DNA from: Myxococcales bacterium
Lineage (GTDB): Bacteria; Myxococcota_C; UBA6777
Length of the DNA: 64,000 nucleotides
Reading direction: 5' to 3'
NCBI GenBank assembly: GCA_020632975.1
Contig: JACKEL010000009.1
Span: forward strand, 186,001-250,000
This document shows positions 34,206 to 42,801 of the stretch, piece by piece. The notes beneath the pieces are model-generated. The model was not told the origin of the DNA and searched no databases. It saw only the letters and a program-made list of their open reading frames with translations. Both the position numbers and the translations under genes were made by a program. The number at the start of each line of letters is the position of its first letter. Position 1 is the stretch's first letter.

Positions 34206-35540
34206 ATGAACCTTCGAAAGTTCTCTTTCATCCTTCTTCTTTTTGTGGGCCTTGTGTCTTTTGCTTGTGGTGGTACGCCACCAGGCGGCGGAGGTGGCTT
34301 GGGAGAGCTGGTCGTCATGCCCCAACAAGACGGTGGTTCGGAGAAAAACACACTCCCCGAAAAAACCACAGAACCCATCGCCCCTGAAAAAACGGCAACC
34401 GAACCGCTCCCACCTGAAGAAAGTACCCCAGAAGCTGGTCCTGTCGAGACATCCCCCGAACCCCAACCCGAGCCACAACCCGAACCTCAACCCGAGGCAT
34501 CCCCAGAGCCCCAACCTGAAACACAACCAGAGGCCACGCCCACGAACTCTTGGATCGGCGAAGCTTGTACATCCGACGCACAGTGCACCTACAACGGTGG
34601 AAAGTGCATCACCCAAGGTTATCCCAATGGGATGTGCAGCCTTTCTTGCACACGCACATGCCCAGACAAAACAGGACATGCTGTGACCTTTTGCATCGAT
34701 ATCCCTGGGGCCTTCGCAGGCACGGGAGCTTGTGTTAGCAAGTGTGACTTTAATCAACACCCACAAACAGGCTGCCGCAGCGGATACTACTGCGCTTCCA
34801 AAGATCGCTACAACGAGTCCACGACGCAAGGCATGGTGTGCATCCCAGGATCAGGGCCTCCCCCTGGATCGACTTGCTACCAACAAGCCGCAGCACTCGG
34901 ACTCAAGTTCACTGTGCGCAACAACCCCAAGGAACATCCCGCAGAAGATCCATCTCTCACTTGCGAAGTCACAGATGCCCTTTCGCTCGACCCAAACATC
35001 CACGGCGTCACTTGGGTCAATGGCAATGACACCGCTAGCACGATGTTTATGCGCTGTGAGCTTGCTCTTGTGATGTCCAAACTCAGCAAATACCTCGCTG
35101 CACGCGGCATCAAAAAAGTCATGCACTATGGGACGTACAACTGCCGTGGTATCCGCACTGATAGCGGTTCCACCGCAACACTGAGCCAACATGGTCTAGG
35201 CCGCGCCATCGATCTAGCCGCCTTTTGGGATGGTGCAGGCATCGAATACAACCTCTACAAACACTGGGATCACTCGACCACTTGGAAAAATGCAAGCGGA
35301 CAGATGGGTTGTTGGTCCACGATGTTCAATAGTCCCCAAGCCAAGGTGCTTTACGAGATCGGCTGTGACATGTGGAAGCAAAAGATCTTCTCTTTGGTCC
35401 TGACCCCCAACTACAACAACGTCCACGACAACCACTTCCACGTGGACCTAAGCAGCACAGGCCATATCTACTCCACCACAAATCTCCCGATTATCCGCAC
35501 GGAAGACACGCACAGCCACGGGACAGGCTGCCAGCACTAA
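34206..35540 (+). CDS. Lipoprotein with extensin-like (M15-type) C-terminal domain
   Basis: Protein of 444 residues. Lipobox at LVSFAC, a short Gly tract, then a Glu/Pro-rich linker (EPQPEPQPEPQPE). A Cys-rich module follows (about 115-215; GEACTSDAQCTYNGGKC) that resembles small disulfide domains common in myxobacterial surface proteins. The C-terminal domain (about 225-440) matches the extensin-like family: TMFMRCELALVMSKL, YNCRGIRTDSG, LSQHGLGRAIDLAAFW and NYNNVHDNHFHVDL. The H, D and H residues in those blocks fit a D-Ala-D-Ala carboxypeptidase-like zinc site. A role in peptidoglycan trimming is plausible. Confidence 0.85.
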   Translation: MNLRKFSFILLLFVGLVSFACGGTPPGGGGGLGELVVMPQQDGGSEKNTLPEKTTEPIAPEKTATEPLPPEESTPEAGPVETSPEPQPEPQPEPQPEASPEPQPETQPEATPTNSWIGEACTSDAQCTYNGGKCITQGYPNGMCSLSCTRTCPDKTGHAVTFCIDIPGAFAGTGACVSKCDFNQHPQTGCRSGYYCASKDRYNESTTQGMVCIPGSGPPPGSTCYQQAAALGLKFTVRNNPKEHPAEDPSLTCEVTDALSLDPNIHGVTWVNGNDTASTMFMRCELALVMSKLSKYLAARGIKKVMHYGTYNCRGIRTDSGSTATLSQHGLGRAIDLAAFWDGAGIEYNLYKHWDHSTTWKNASGQMGCWSTMFNSPQAKVLYEIGCDMWKQKIFSLVLTPNYNNVHDNHFHVDLSSTGHIYSTTNLPIIRTEDTHSHGTGCQH

Positions 35541-35716
35541 GCCCCAACACCCCTCCCCAGCCTCCTCTTCGCAGAAAAAATGATCTCCCCTCCAAATTTT
35601 TCTTGCGGCTTTCGGATCTCGTGGTATTAGCCATCACAAAAGCATCGCACGGACGCAGGGTTCGCGCGAGAAAGACCAAAACTCGTCCATCTGAAAAAGA
35701 GAGGAGGGATCGATCC

Positions 35717-36238
35717 ATGTCGGATATCCACTGGCCGCTTTATGAACTAGTCCGTGAACAGGCCACCCCCCAAGAATTCGTCAACGAGTGGGACTTCCTT
35801 CCCCTGAACCTACAATGGGCTGACGATCACGAGATCGCAGACAGCGAAGGTATCGATTATGACCTCGGCGGTCTTTTGCTGCTCGGCGAAACCTCCGAAG
35901 GTGCCGTGTACGCCTCGCTTGTCGATGAAGAAGATATGTCCCCCGCTTCGCTGAATGCAGCCCCCGTGATCATGATCTTCCCCAATGGGGATTATGGCGT
36001 TGTCGCACCCGACTTTGTGTCGTTTACCATCCTGATGACCGAGACTTGCGGCGCTCCCTATGAACTCATGGGACTCGAAGACGACGATGAGATCGAAGCC
36101 ACGCTCGAAGAGATGAAAGAAGAGATGGGTTCGGACGCTTACGCTTTTGGCACCGCCATCCTTGGTGAGTTGGAAGTCGAAGAAGCCGACATCGTGCAAC
36201 TTGTCCTTGACGCCCAAGCCATCGACGTCGAACTCTAA
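35717..36238 (+). CDS. Acidic hypothetical protein
   Basis: Cytoplasmic protein of 173 residues with AGGAGGG well placed before the ATG at 35717. It is strongly acidic, with LEDDDEIEATLEEMKEEMG near the middle and ELEVEEADIV near the end. There is no signal peptide, membrane span or recognised motif. The even codon use and strong ribosome site support a real gene. It converges with the methyltransferase gene ending at 36303. Function unknown. Confidence 0.7.
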   Translation: MSDIHWPLYELVREQATPQEFVNEWDFLPLNLQWADDHEIADSEGIDYDLGGLLLLGETSEGAVYASLVDEEDMSPASLNAAPVIMIFPNGDYGVVAPDFVSFTILMTETCGAPYELMGLEDDDEIEATLEEMKEEMGSDAYAFGTAILGELEVEEADIVQLVLDAQAIDVEL

Positions 36239-36302
36239 TCCTCCCCTCGCTCCCCCAAAACAAACTCTCCCGAACTATCGTATCTTCCGCATCTTTGGCT
36301 CG

Positions 36303-37073
36303 CTACGCTGAAGGCGTGCGAAACACATAGAATCCAAATCCCAGCGTATCCCGACCATATCGAAGATAATGGCTGTGCCATCGTCGAATCCGTCGCAACA
36401 TCGTCTCGCAGTCGGGCTCGTCAGGATGCGCCTCACAGTAATTTTCGATGTTCAAAAGGTAGGTGCCTTCGTAGATATCGAAGTCTTCGCGCTCACAGAC
36501 CAAACCAAAAAGATAGGTCAGTCCTTCTTGTTGGCCCAACTCGACATTACCCGAGTGGCTTCGATACAGCTGTGCATCACACTGCAAAAACTCCAGATAC
36601 TCCGCAGCGGGTGGACGTCGCCAAAAGCCTTCGGCCAAGAGGATCAATCCCCCTGGACGTACAAGCTCTTTCAGACGCGCAAGCGTTAGAGTCATGGAGC
36701 CAATGGCCTGCGTCGCCCCCACACACATCCCGATATCAAAGTGATGTTTCAACAAAGAGATCTGCCGCATATCGCCCAAGAGAAAGTCCAACTTGCTGCG
36801 CGGCACACGCAGTCGCGCTTGTTCGCGGGCTTCTTGAAGAAAAGCCTCAGAGATATCGATCCCCACCCCATCCAAGCCAAAACGCTCGGCCAGTCGAATC
36901 AACATCTCCCCTTTTCCACAACCGATGTCCAAAGCCAACATCTCTTCGCGCAGAGGCAAGAGCCGCAACAAGTGTTGGAGCTTGCTCTCACTCAGCGGGT
37001 TGCAAAGGCTCATCGTTGCGTGGCCGACATGACTTAATTTTTCAAATGTTGCTGGCGGTTTGGACGTACCCAT
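36303..37073 (-). CDS. SAM-dependent class I methyltransferase
   Basis: Protein of about 256 residues. The SAM-binding motif ALDIGCGKGEMLIRLAERF (near residue 48) and VGIDISEAFLQEAREQ form the Rossmann start; FLLGDMRQISL, DIGMCVGATQAIG and LVRPGGLILLAEGFW follow in the order of the Methyltransf_11/25 families. Substrate unknown. Two ATGs lie side by side at 37076 and 37073 behind GGGAGG; the second has the better spacing. The gene shares no operon with obvious partners; the HEAT lipoprotein is divergent from it. Confidence 0.85.
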   Translation of the reverse strand: MGTSKPPATFEKLSHVGHATMSLCNPLSESKLQHLLRLLPLREEMLALDIGCGKGEMLIRLAERFGLDGVGIDISEAFLQEAREQARLRVPRSKLDFLLGDMRQISLLKHHFDIGMCVGATQAIGSMTLTLARLKELVRPGGLILLAEGFWRRPPAAEYLEFLQCDAQLYRSHSGNVELGQQEGLTYLFGLVCEREDFDIYEGTYLLNIENYCEAHPDEPDCETMLRRIRRWHSHYLRYGRDTLGFGFYVFRTPSA

Positions 37074-37313
37074 CATTTCCTCCCGAGATCGCAATAGCGA
37101 CAAACCATACACGCATCTGGACACGCCGCAAATTCTCGTCGCTCATCTCGTCCACCACAGCATACAAATCTGCGCCTCGAACGTCGAGAGATCTTCTTGT
37201 TCTCCCTTGCTTTCCCAATACAAAACAAGCGATCATCTCCAACGAACGTTGCGCTTGGCGCTTCCATGCTCGTTGCGCCACCCAAGCCCGTACCCAACAC
37301 CAAGGAAAAACCT

Positions 37314-38591
37314 GTGGACTGTCTTCGTACGAACTTCTCTTCTTTTCTACTCTTTTGTTGGGCGATCAGCACGCTCACTGGTTGCGTGCCCCAAGTCATT
37401 CGCCCCAACCAAGGTAGCTCTCTCAAACCAGCCTCCCGGATGTTCGCACTCTACGCGCTGGAAGAGCAACCCAAACCGCTCTCTTCTGCGCAGATCCGCT
37501 TGGTGGCACAAAGCCTCACAGACAGCAACGCTCGCATTCGCTACCAAGCCTTGCGCACCCTCGATACACATCCCACCCCCCGCAAGATCTCGATCTCTTT
37601 CCAATTGGACCAGACCCTCCATGTGATCGCGAGAAGCGATACCTACACACCCGCAAGACGCCTCGCGATCAAACTGCTCGCAACCCTCGATCTACCCGAA
37701 GAAGAGAGCCTGCGCACCCTTGAGCAGATCTGGCAACAAACGCGCTCTGAACAGGCCAAAGCATGGGCAACAGGTTCGATGTGCGCCTTGCAGGGTGGAA
37801 AGTCAGAAGCTTGCAAACGCCTTTGTGCGGCCCTTCAACACAAGGTCTGGGCTGTTCGACGCGAAGCCGTCCGCATCCAAGGGCTCTTACACTACACCCC
37901 TGCAAAGTGTCCTCTTGGCGTCTCCAAAGCCCTCCAAGATCCCATGATCATCGTCCGCTACAATGCCGCCTTTGCTCTAGGCGCGCTGCCGACACAGTCC
38001 TCCCAAGAGACCCAAAAAGCCCTTCACAAGGCACTTCTCGACCTTCGAGAGCCCGTATTGCTCACATCGGCAGCGTATGCCCTCTGCAAAAAAAAGGTCC
38101 AAAAAGGATGCGATCTTCTCTTGGAACTCATGCAACACAAAAACGGCTACATCCGCCTCCAAGCCAGCCGTGCTTTGTTGCGTTTGCGCCAAGACGCCGC
38201 CCCACTGCTTCCTGCCCTTCAACGGTTGTTGGTTCACCCAGAAACACTCGTCGCGCTCCAAGCTGCTTATGTGATGTGTCGTTTCGATCAGTGCGATCTT
38301 CCGCTCGATACACTTTTGCGTGCCCTCAAGTCGGACAACAAAAAGCACAAGATGCACGCTCAGATCACACTGCAACGCCTCGCTCATCGGGCCGTTCCCG
38401 CTTTGCTCGCAGCGCTCCCAGAGAGTCCACCCCCGCTCCAAAAACGCATCATCCAGATCCTTGGGCGCATGCGGTGGCGCGCCACAAAAGCCTTGCCAAC
38501 CCTCCAAAAGATGCAGCGGTCCAAGAAGCTGCCCAAGCCACTTCAGCTCCCCCTCAAGGCCACTTTACGCATGATCGCTGCCAAGCCCTGA
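37314..38591 (+). CDS. HEAT-repeat lipoprotein
   Basis: Protein of 425 residues. I chose GTG 37314: AAGGA lies eight bases before it and it gives a compact signal peptide (RTNFSSFLLFCWAISTLTGC) with the lipobox LTGC. Longer starts upstream (37197) give an unlikely leader. About ten HEAT-like helical pairs follow (ARIRYQALRTLDTHP, WAVRREAVRIQGLLH, MIIVRYNAAFALGALP, GYIRLQASRALLRLRQ). Lipid-anchored HEAT proteins are probably periplasmic scaffolds. Function unknown. Confidence 0.8.
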   Translation: MDCLRTNFSSFLLFCWAISTLTGCVPQVIRPNQGSSLKPASRMFALYALEEQPKPLSSAQIRLVAQSLTDSNARIRYQALRTLDTHPTPRKISISFQLDQTLHVIARSDTYTPARRLAIKLLATLDLPEEESLRTLEQIWQQTRSEQAKAWATGSMCALQGGKSEACKRLCAALQHKVWAVRREAVRIQGLLHYTPAKCPLGVSKALQDPMIIVRYNAAFALGALPTQSSQETQKALHKALLDLREPVLLTSAAYALCKKKVQKGCDLLLELMQHKNGYIRLQASRALLRLRQDAAPLLPALQRLLVHPETLVALQAAYVMCRFDQCDLPLDTLLRALKSDNKKHKMHAQITLQRLAHRAVPALLAALPESPPPLQKRIIQILGRMRWRATKALPTLQKMQRSKKLPKPLQLPLKATLRMIAAKP

Positions 38592-38715
38592 CCCCCGCCC
38601 CACCCCACATCAATCGACTTTTGAATCTACTATCTCTTGAAAATCAAAAACCAAGTCTATAGGATAAGAACCCTTCTCCTCAAAAGCATACTCGATAGGC
38701 AAAGGAGTTCCTTTC

Positions 38716-39108
38716 ATGAAGATGCGTATCCGAGACAACACCATCCGCTTTCGCCTCAACCAACCAGAAGTACAATCTTTTTCTCAAGAAGGCTACGTAG
38801 AAACCAAGATCTCATTTGGCCCCTCTGCGGACCAGCAACTCCGTTATGCAATCGTCCGCGATCAACAAGCCACAGAAGTCTTTGCAGACTACCAAGACAA
38901 CACTGTCACCGTGCACGTCCCCCCGCAAATCGCGCAACAATGGACCGAAACCGATCAAGTCGGTTTTGAAACCCCAAAAGATCCCGACGAAAAGCAGATC
39001 TATATCCTTGTAGAAAAAGACTTTCAGTGCCTCAAACCCCGCGAGGGCCAAGAAGACGCCAACGCTTTCCCCCATCCCCTCGCCCTACAAGAAGACGCAA
39101 GCTGTTGA
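38716..39108 (+). CDS. DUF7009-like small protein
   Basis: Protein of 130 residues with AAAGGAG before the start. It begins MKMRIRDNTIRFRLNQPEV and has alternating short strands (YVETKISFG, VFADYQDNTVTVHVPP), ending in a Cys-containing tail (KDFQCLKP). This N-terminal motif is seen in DUF7009 proteins, whose function is unknown. It is probably cytoplasmic. A run of short direct repeats follows before fdhD. Confidence 0.6.
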   Translation: MKMRIRDNTIRFRLNQPEVQSFSQEGYVETKISFGPSADQQLRYAIVRDQQATEVFADYQDNTVTVHVPPQIAQQWTETDQVGFETPKDPDEKQIYILVEKDFQCLKPREGQEDANAFPHPLALQEDASC

Positions 39109-39122
39109 TCCTCCCCTCCACC

Positions 39123-39218
39123 ACGAAGCTCTCCCCCACACAAGAATATCTCCCACACAAGAAGATAAATCCCCCACCAAGAAGATCTCCCACACAAGAA
39201 GACAAAGCATCCATCAAG
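39123..39218. repeat. Imperfect tandem repeats of 17-20 bp
   Basis: About five units built on GAAGATCTCCCACACAA, differing in length by a few bases. They lie between the DUF7009-like gene and the end of fdhD, in the gap of 117 bases. No coding role is apparent. Confidence 0.6.
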
Positions 39219-39225
39219 CCCTATT

Positions 39226-40140
39226 CTACGAAGAGATGGACTTCTCTTTGACGACTCGTGCATGTCCAGCATACACATTGAACCGCTGTTCTCGCGCAAA
39301 TCCCACAAGCGTCATCTCTTGTTGGCGCGCGAGTCGCACTGCAAGGTTGGATGGGGCCCCAACCGCCACAAGCATCGGGATACCCGCCATCAACGCCTTT
39401 TGCACAAGCTCAAAACTCGCCCTTCCGCTCACCACCAAACCACAAGAAGACAGCGGCAGCGAGCCCGCCAACAGCGAAGAACCAATCACCTTGTCCACAG
39501 CGTTATGACGCCCAACATCTTCGCGAACGCAAAGCATCTGTCCATCGGGCAAAAACAACCCTGCGGCATGTAATCCCCCTGTCTTCGCAAAGACTTTTTG
39601 GGCTTCTTGAAGGGCCAAAGGAAGCGTCCACACGCAGGCATGTTCGATCGTCCAAGGCTCAAGCTCTCCAACTTTTGTGGGCCAGCACATCATCCCTTCG
39701 ATGGCTTCGAGCGAAGCCTTCCCACAAACGCCGCAACTCGACGTGGTGTAAACGCGCCGCCGCAGTTGTTCGAGCGCCACAGAGAGACCCGCCCGCAAGC
39801 GCACGGTGACCACATTGTACTGTTGTTCTTCTTGGTCATCGTTGTGTTCATCGTCCAAGATGCCCGTGGTTCCGCTCGAAACGCAATAGCTTATCGACTC
39901 GATATCTTTGGAGGATGACAAGATGCCTTCTCCCCACAAAAAGCCCGCTGCAAGGGCAAAGTCATCGCCGGGCGTGCGCATCGTCACCGCGATGCGTTCC
40001 ACAAAGGGCACACCATCTTGCTCGCCTTGCAGTCGAATCTCCAACGGTTCTTCCACCACCAACGTATCACTACGCCAGACCTGTTCCTCTTCACGAACCG
40101 CGCAAACACGGAACTTTTCGACATGACGATGACGACTCAA
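39226..40140 (-). CDS. fdhD: FdhD: sulfur carrier for formate dehydrogenase maturation
   Basis: Protein of 304 residues that passes sulfur from IscS to the molybdenum cofactor of formate dehydrogenase. Blocks: VEEPLEIRL, AVTMRTPGDDFALAAGFLWGEG, TTSSCGVCGKASL (the conserved CxxC), FAKTGGLHAAGLF, REDVGRHNAVDKVIG and VSGRASFELVQKAL. All are intact. The start is TTG 40140, with GGAG eight bases upstream. It follows mobA by 12 bases on the same strand, so the pair is an operon for molybdenum enzyme maturation. No formate dehydrogenase gene is in the window. Confidence 0.93.
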   Translation of the reverse strand: MSRHRHVEKFRVCAVREEEQVWRSDTLVVEEPLEIRLQGEQDGVPFVERIAVTMRTPGDDFALAAGFLWGEGILSSSKDIESISYCVSSGTTGILDDEHNDDQEEQQYNVVTVRLRAGLSVALEQLRRRVYTTSSCGVCGKASLEAIEGMMCWPTKVGELEPWTIEHACVWTLPLALQEAQKVFAKTGGLHAAGLFLPDGQMLCVREDVGRHNAVDKVIGSSLLAGSLPLSSCGLVVSGRASFELVQKALMAGIPMLVAVGAPSNLAVRLARQQEMTLVGFAREQRFNVYAGHARVVKEKSISS

Positions 40141-40152
40141 TCTTGGTCTCCT

Positions 40153-40836
40153 CTACCCTTGCAAGCGCTGAAGATACGCATCCAAAGCTTGCGGTGTATT
40201 CGCTTGCACCGCGTGTTCCCATCCTTCGGGAAGCGCCACAGGTCGGGCCTTTGCATCCTCCAAGAGCCTCCATAAAGCTCCTTGGCCTTGGGATATCCGC
40301 TCTTCCACAAGTGGCAAGAGATCCACATGATACAACGCACAAAGTGGCTCCCAACGCTCTCCAAAAAAGGCAACCGCCCGATCGCCCTCTTTTCGCGCAG
40401 CCCACAAACACCGCACCCACGCTTCTTCGACGCCCAAGAGATCGCAAGGCATCAACAACAACCACCCGACATCGCGCATCTCTTGGTACAACGTCGCCTG
40501 TCCTGCGATCTCGGATGCATCCGAGATCGCAGAGGATTCACCCACCCCGAAAGAAACCAAGCGCTGTTGGATATCGCAAAGTGCGCGATGCAGTCCTCCC
40601 ATGGGCCCCAAACCACCGAGGGTATCAGCGATGGTTTCCCATCCAAGATCGCGATAAGCGTGTTCTTCACGCGCCACGACGCGGACCATGGAAGGAAAGC
40701 TACCCAATCCTTGCAAAACATACGAGAGTAGCGGTTTTTTCTGTACCAAAGCTCGTGCTTTGTCTGATCCAAAACGCGAACTTTTTCCACCAGCCAACAA
40801 ATAAACAGGCGCACAAGGCCCGAACTCGGCCAACAA
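40153..40836 (-). CDS. mobA: MobA: molybdenum cofactor guanylyltransferase
   Basis: Protein of 227 residues that adds GMP to molybdopterin. The nucleotide-binding start YLLAGGKSSRFGSDKA is characteristic, followed by DTLGGLGPMGGLHRAL and LLLMPCDLLG; an insert of about 20 residues (near 95-115) is longer than usual. Start TTG 40836 has AAAGGAG seven bases upstream; a second TTG follows at once. It precedes fdhD in the same operon. Confidence 0.9.
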   Translation of the reverse strand: MLAEFGPCAPVYLLAGGKSSRFGSDKARALVQKKPLLSYVLQGLGSFPSMVRVVAREEHAYRDLGWETIADTLGGLGPMGGLHRALCDIQQRLVSFGVGESSAISDASEIAGQATLYQEMRDVGWLLLMPCDLLGVEEAWVRCLWAARKEGDRAVAFFGERWEPLCALYHVDLLPLVEERISQGQGALWRLLEDAKARPVALPEGWEHAVQANTPQALDAYLQRLQG

Positions 40837-40950
40837 AGTAAAACTCCTTTCCTCAAGCCCACAGCATCTTGAAGACCTCTCTGAAGCACGTTAGATTCTC
40901 GCCATCCAAACAAAGGTCGTGGACCTTTTGCAAAACAAGGAGAACCAACC

Positions 40951-41694
40951 GTGAAACAGCCAAGTCTGCTCAGGCTCCCAAGCCTCCTCGCTCTGCTCAT
41001 GTGTAGCACAATCTTCTCCATGACAGGCTGCAAAAAAAAGGCACCTCCTCCACCCCCAGCCCCTCGCGTAGAACGCCCTCGTCCCCGCCCTCCCAAAAGA
41101 GTCATCGTCCAAAAGCCCGTCAAACCTGTGCCACGTCGACGCCCCCTTGTGATCGCCCCCATGCCCTACTTTGATTATGAAAGAGACCGTACCATCTACG
41201 AGATGGCTTCGTGGCTTTCGAGCCATGTGGCTTATCTCATGATGAAAACACTCAAGAAAGAACTCGCGGGCGGCTCCACAAGCAAAGCCATCGAAGCGTG
41301 CCGCAAGACAGCCCCCCAAGTCGCCCGTGAGTTCGGGAAAAAATACAACGCAACCATCCAACGCGTCTCACATCGCAACCGCAACCCCGCCAATCTCGCC
41401 AATGCCAAAGAGATGCGCCTTATCCGCGAGTTTGCACGGAGAATCCAAGCGGATGACCCCAACTTGAAGGTGCTCGTCACTTCCAAAGACAAGTCCCAAA
41501 AAACCGTGTACACCCCTATCATCTTGGCGGCTCCAACGTGTCTCAAATGCCATGGCAGCCGCAAAAAAGACATCGACGAAGACGTGCTCGCCACCCTCAA
41601 ACAACACTACCCCAAAGACCGCGCAACAGGCTTCAAGTTTGGCGATATCCGCGGCCTTTGGAAGATCACCTTCACCAAACCTGCAGCAGAATGA
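40951..41694 (+). CDS. Lipoprotein with DUF3365 (Tll0287-like) haem-binding domain
   Basis: Protein of 247 residues starting at GTG 40951, with AAGGAG eight bases upstream. Lipobox SMTGC, then a Pro/Arg-rich linker, then the domain from about residue 75. The c-type haem motif is CLKCHG (near residue 193) and the domain pattern KAIEACRKTAPQVAREF to RNPANLANAKEMRLIREF matches DUF3365, a PAS-like haem sensor fold. It is probably periplasmic and might sense redox state or NO/CO. Its stop overlaps the start of the ChaC-GNAT gene (ATGA), so the two are translated together. Confidence 0.85.
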   Translation: MKQPSLLRLPSLLALLMCSTIFSMTGCKKKAPPPPPAPRVERPRPRPPKRVIVQKPVKPVPRRRPLVIAPMPYFDYERDRTIYEMASWLSSHVAYLMMKTLKKELAGGSTSKAIEACRKTAPQVAREFGKKYNATIQRVSHRNRNPANLANAKEMRLIREFARRIQADDPNLKVLVTSKDKSQKTVYTPIILAAPTCLKCHGSRKKDIDEDVLATLKQHYPKDRATGFKFGDIRGLWKITFTKPAAE

Positions 41695-42740
41695 AACACA
41701 CAAGCCTCCTCTGGATCTTCGGATATGGCTCGCTGATCTGGCGACCCGCTTTTCCTTATCAACAAAGCCACCCAGCGATCATCACAGGTTGGACCCGCCG
41801 TTTTTGGCAAGGCTCCACAGATCATCGCGGTGTCCCCGAAGCCCCTGGACGCGTGGTGACTCTGCTCCCCCAAAAAGACGGACAGTGCTGGGGTGTTGTG
41901 TACCAAGTCGCTCCCCAACATGCCCACGATGTCTTGCAAGCGCTCGATCACAGGGAAAAAGGCGGTTATGAGCGGCATCGCCTGACGGCGTATCTCCCTT
42001 ACGCAACGCCCCCACAGTCCGAGACGATCGAAGATGTCTTGGTGTACGTCGCAAACGCAGACAACCCCAACTATCTTGGCGAAGCCCCCTTACAAGACAT
42101 CGCCAAGCAGATCCTTTATGCGCACGGACCCAGCGGAGCCAACCGCGAATACCTCACAAAGCTCACACAGAGTCTCCGTGAGATGAAAGCCCAAGACGCC
42201 CATGTCTTCGAGCTTTACGAAGCACTTCAACAACTCGACCCAAAAGAAAAAGTGGAAACGATGCCAAGCACCGCACCTCCTGATCTAACGGGCCTTTCCG
42301 TATCTTCTGATCTGCAACTGCGATTTGCGTCATGGCCCGCAGACAAAGATCCTCTGTATCTGATTCGCCATGAAGTCTTTGTCCAAGAACAAAAGGTCCC
42401 CGCGGAGATCGAGATCGATGAGTGGGACCCTCCTTCGAGCCATGTCCTCGCAGTATCCGAACAAGGCGAACCCGTCGGTTGTGGACGACTGCTCCCCAAT
42501 GGAAAGATCGGCCGTATGGCTGTAAGAAAACCTTGGCGTGACCGAGGTATCGGACGACTGCTGCTCGAAGCTCTACTCCAACAAGCTCGCTATCTTCAAC
42601 TCAAAGAGGTCCAACTCAGCGCCCAAATCCACGCAACTGGATTTTACGAGAGATTCGGCTTTGTGCCCCAAGGTCCCGTCTACGAAGAAGCGGGCATCCC
42701 TCACCAAAAGATGAGCTTGTCCCTCCTCGAAAAAAAATGA
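41691..42740 (+). CDS. ChaC-type gamma-glutamylcyclotransferase fused to a GNAT acetyltransferase
   Basis: Protein of 349 residues with two domains. Residues 1-180 are ChaC-like: WIFGYGSLIWRP near residue 10, TDHRGVPEAPGRVV, and DHREKGGYERH, whose Glu89 fits the catalytic position. ChaC enzymes split glutathione into 5-oxoproline and Cys-Gly. Residues 209-345 are a GNAT domain: RHEVFVQEQKVPAEIEID, the acetyl-CoA loop AVRKPWRDRGIGRLLLEALL, and HATGFYERFGFVPQG; this half resembles the ElaA branch. A short linker joins them, with no stop or shift between. The substrate of the GNAT half is unknown. The start overlaps the haem lipoprotein stop. The organism also makes bacillithiol. Confidence 0.88.
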   Translation: MKHTSLLWIFGYGSLIWRPAFPYQQSHPAIITGWTRRFWQGSTDHRGVPEAPGRVVTLLPQKDGQCWGVVYQVAPQHAHDVLQALDHREKGGYERHRLTAYLPYATPPQSETIEDVLVYVANADNPNYLGEAPLQDIAKQILYAHGPSGANREYLTKLTQSLREMKAQDAHVFELYEALQQLDPKEKVETMPSTAPPDLTGLSVSSDLQLRFASWPADKDPLYLIRHEVFVQEQKVPAEIEIDEWDPPSSHVLAVSEQGEPVGCGRLLPNGKIGRMAVRKPWRDRGIGRLLLEALLQQARYLQLKEVQLSAQIHATGFYERFGFVPQGPVYEEAGIPHQKMSLSLLEKK

Positions 42741-42801
42741 ACCTCCTCTCTGACGCTTTCGTTATCCCTCCCACAATAGAATCGCCCTTTCCCTAGAGGA
42801 T

